From the NCBI GenBank assembly GCA_013152545.1, contig JAADGF010000105.1:91950-155949 (forward strand): a stretch of DNA of 64,000 nucleotides, read 5' to 3'. Positions 63,067 through 64,000 of this stretch are shown here, piece by piece. The position numbers were made by a program, and so were the translations under genes. A model generated the notes under the pieces. It saw only the letters and a list, made by a program, of their open reading frames with translations. It was not told where the DNA came from and did not search any database. Positions within the stretch are counted from its first letter, which is position 1; every line of letters starts with the position of its first letter. The stretch is from Gammaproteobacteria bacterium (GTDB lineage: Bacteria > Pseudomonadota > Gammaproteobacteria > SZUA-152).

Positions 63067-64000
63067 TTAGAATTGTCTGGGTGAGAACTTCAATGGATAT
63101 GTAAACGTATAAGGTTTTACCACTTGCACCCCAAACGTTAAGCTTTTGAGATGATCGAGGAGCTGTTGCTCCAACGTGGCTGAATCAAGCTCGCTGAAAA
63201 TTATTTTGATGTCACTAACATCCCCGGATGCTTCTATGCGCATCTCAAATTCAATGCGGCCTTGGAGGTTTCTGTCTTCTTCCTGGGCTTGACTGAAATA
63301 GAGATCAATTTGACTTTGGTTTTTTTCCAGAATAAAATTTACATCGTTAACGTTACGCGATGCAATTGCTAAATCAACCTTAATATTTTTTTTATCAGAT
63401 GCAACAGGCGCTGACTTGGTGACAGCGTTCTCAGTAGATTTAACCGAGTGTCCAGTCGAAGCCACCCTGGCATTATTCCCGCCAATGTTCACGCCGGGTA
63501 TCTGATCAACACCATTAGACTTGCCGTTAGCCAACGCCTCGTTTACTGCTTTTTTATTGCTTGAAATTTTACTGCCAGGTTTTTTTACCGCCGCTTTTTT
63601 TGCGCGGACGCTACGCACCACAATTCGGTATTCGCTCGGCCCGACAGGACGCGCATTGGGATGAAATGGGAGCACATATTGCTCAAAATACTGTTTCGAC
63701 TTTAAATAGGCCGCATTATGTTTGGATTCATCCAGCTTTCTTAACGCCGATCTAGCGGTTTGTTTACCCTCCCGCGTTAAGCCCCCTATTTGCTTAGTGC
63801 CTGAATACGCTAAACTCCAGGCGTAAGCCTCAATATAATCCTGGCTGACACCGTCGCCAATCGCATATATCTCGCCCAAGTATTTCTGGGCCTTAATATA
63901 CCCGCCTTGCGCAATCTCGGTGATAACCTGAACCGCCTTAGCTTTATCCTGCTTGACACCGTTACCGGTCAATCGTTTTTTAGCCAACAAAAATTGTGCT
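63067..64000 (-). CDS. Sel1-repeat / TonB-like C-terminal protein (5' truncated)
   Basis: At least 311 residues, running off the right edge; the reading frame stays open to the last base. The visible N-terminal part shows Sel1-type repeats (AQFLLAKKRLTGNGVKQDKA and AQKYLGEIYAIGDGVSQDYIEAYAWSLA). A low-complexity basic linker follows, then a C-terminal domain (IDLYFSQAQEEDRNLQGRIEFEMRIEASG) resembling the AgmX/TonB C-terminal group. It may couple periplasmic sensing to an envelope process; the substrate is unknown. The true start is outside the window. Confidence 0.75.
   Translation of the reverse strand, partial: AQFLLAKKRLTGNGVKQDKAKAVQVITEIAQGGYIKAQKYLGEIYAIGDGVSQDYIEAYAWSLAYSGTKQIGGLTREGKQTARSALRKLDESKHNAAYLKSKQYFEQYVLPFHPNARPVGPSEYRIVVRSVRAKKAAVKKPGSKISSNKKAVNEALANGKSNGVDQIPGVNIGGNNARVASTGHSVKSTENAVTKSAPVASDKKNIKVDLAIASRNVNDVNFILEKNQSQIDLYFSQAQEEDRNLQGRIEFEMRIEASGDVSDIKIIFSELDSATLEQQLLDHLKSLTFGVQVVKPYTFTYPLKFSPRQF

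Overview
The window looks like chromosomal DNA of a free-living, probably marine or aquatic gammaproteobacterium (Cellvibrionales-like is my best guess, not proven). The signs are a gamma-type minor-pilin operon (fimT-pilV-pilW-pilX-pilY1-pilE), glcDEF, a Pseudomonas-type AlgD/Alg8/Alg44 set, the yjfI-yjfJ-yjfK-yjfL stress genes, and a PAS chemoreceptor. No rRNA, tRNA, CRISPR array or complete prophage was seen.

Left part (1-18.2 kb). A two-part metallophosphoesterase is followed on the minus strand by a Ras/MglA-like GTPase with two roadblock/LC7 proteins and a partner carrying a 12-bp tandem repeat. Next, on the plus strand, is a PspA-type membrane-stress module: membrane-bound spermidine-synthase-like protein, DUF2170, PspA/IM30, DUF2491, small protein, K+ channel, lipoprotein, DUF350 protein and an M50-like protease. 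The glycolate oxidase genes glcDEF follow on the minus strand.

Middle (18.2-36.8 kb). This part holds an Old Yellow Enzyme with a downstream TetR regulator, a cold-shock protein with an RRM protein, a DEAD-box helicase, an ABC-F ATPase with a NYN-domain protein, a CDGSH/glutamate-synthase fusion and a MerR regulator. A short polymannuronate (alginate) synthesis operon follows: alg44, lyase-like, alg8, then algD. No export, epimerase or acetylation genes lie beside it.

Accessory zone (36.8-49.7 kb). This stretch is scarred by mobile DNA: interspersed repeats, IS4 and IS3 transposase remnants, and two lone genes (a methyltransferase and an FAD monooxygenase) ending at integron-type GCCTAAC inverse-core sequences. 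It also holds the two most interesting systems. One is a MamK-like actin overlapping a cell-wall amidase. The other is a four-gene envelope cassette in which a membrane domain occurs once alone and once fused to a T7-lysozyme-type amidase, next to two coiled-coil proteins.

Right part (49.7-64 kb). This holds an RND efflux pump with its adaptor, a lipoprotein, the complete minor-pilin/PilY1 operon, a small unknown protein, and the C-terminal part of a Sel1-repeat/TonB-like protein cut by the window edge.

A family of short elements with ends like ATACCCATAGCG and an internal AGATTTAGGT recurs between genes throughout, and at least two copies have inverted termini like MITEs.
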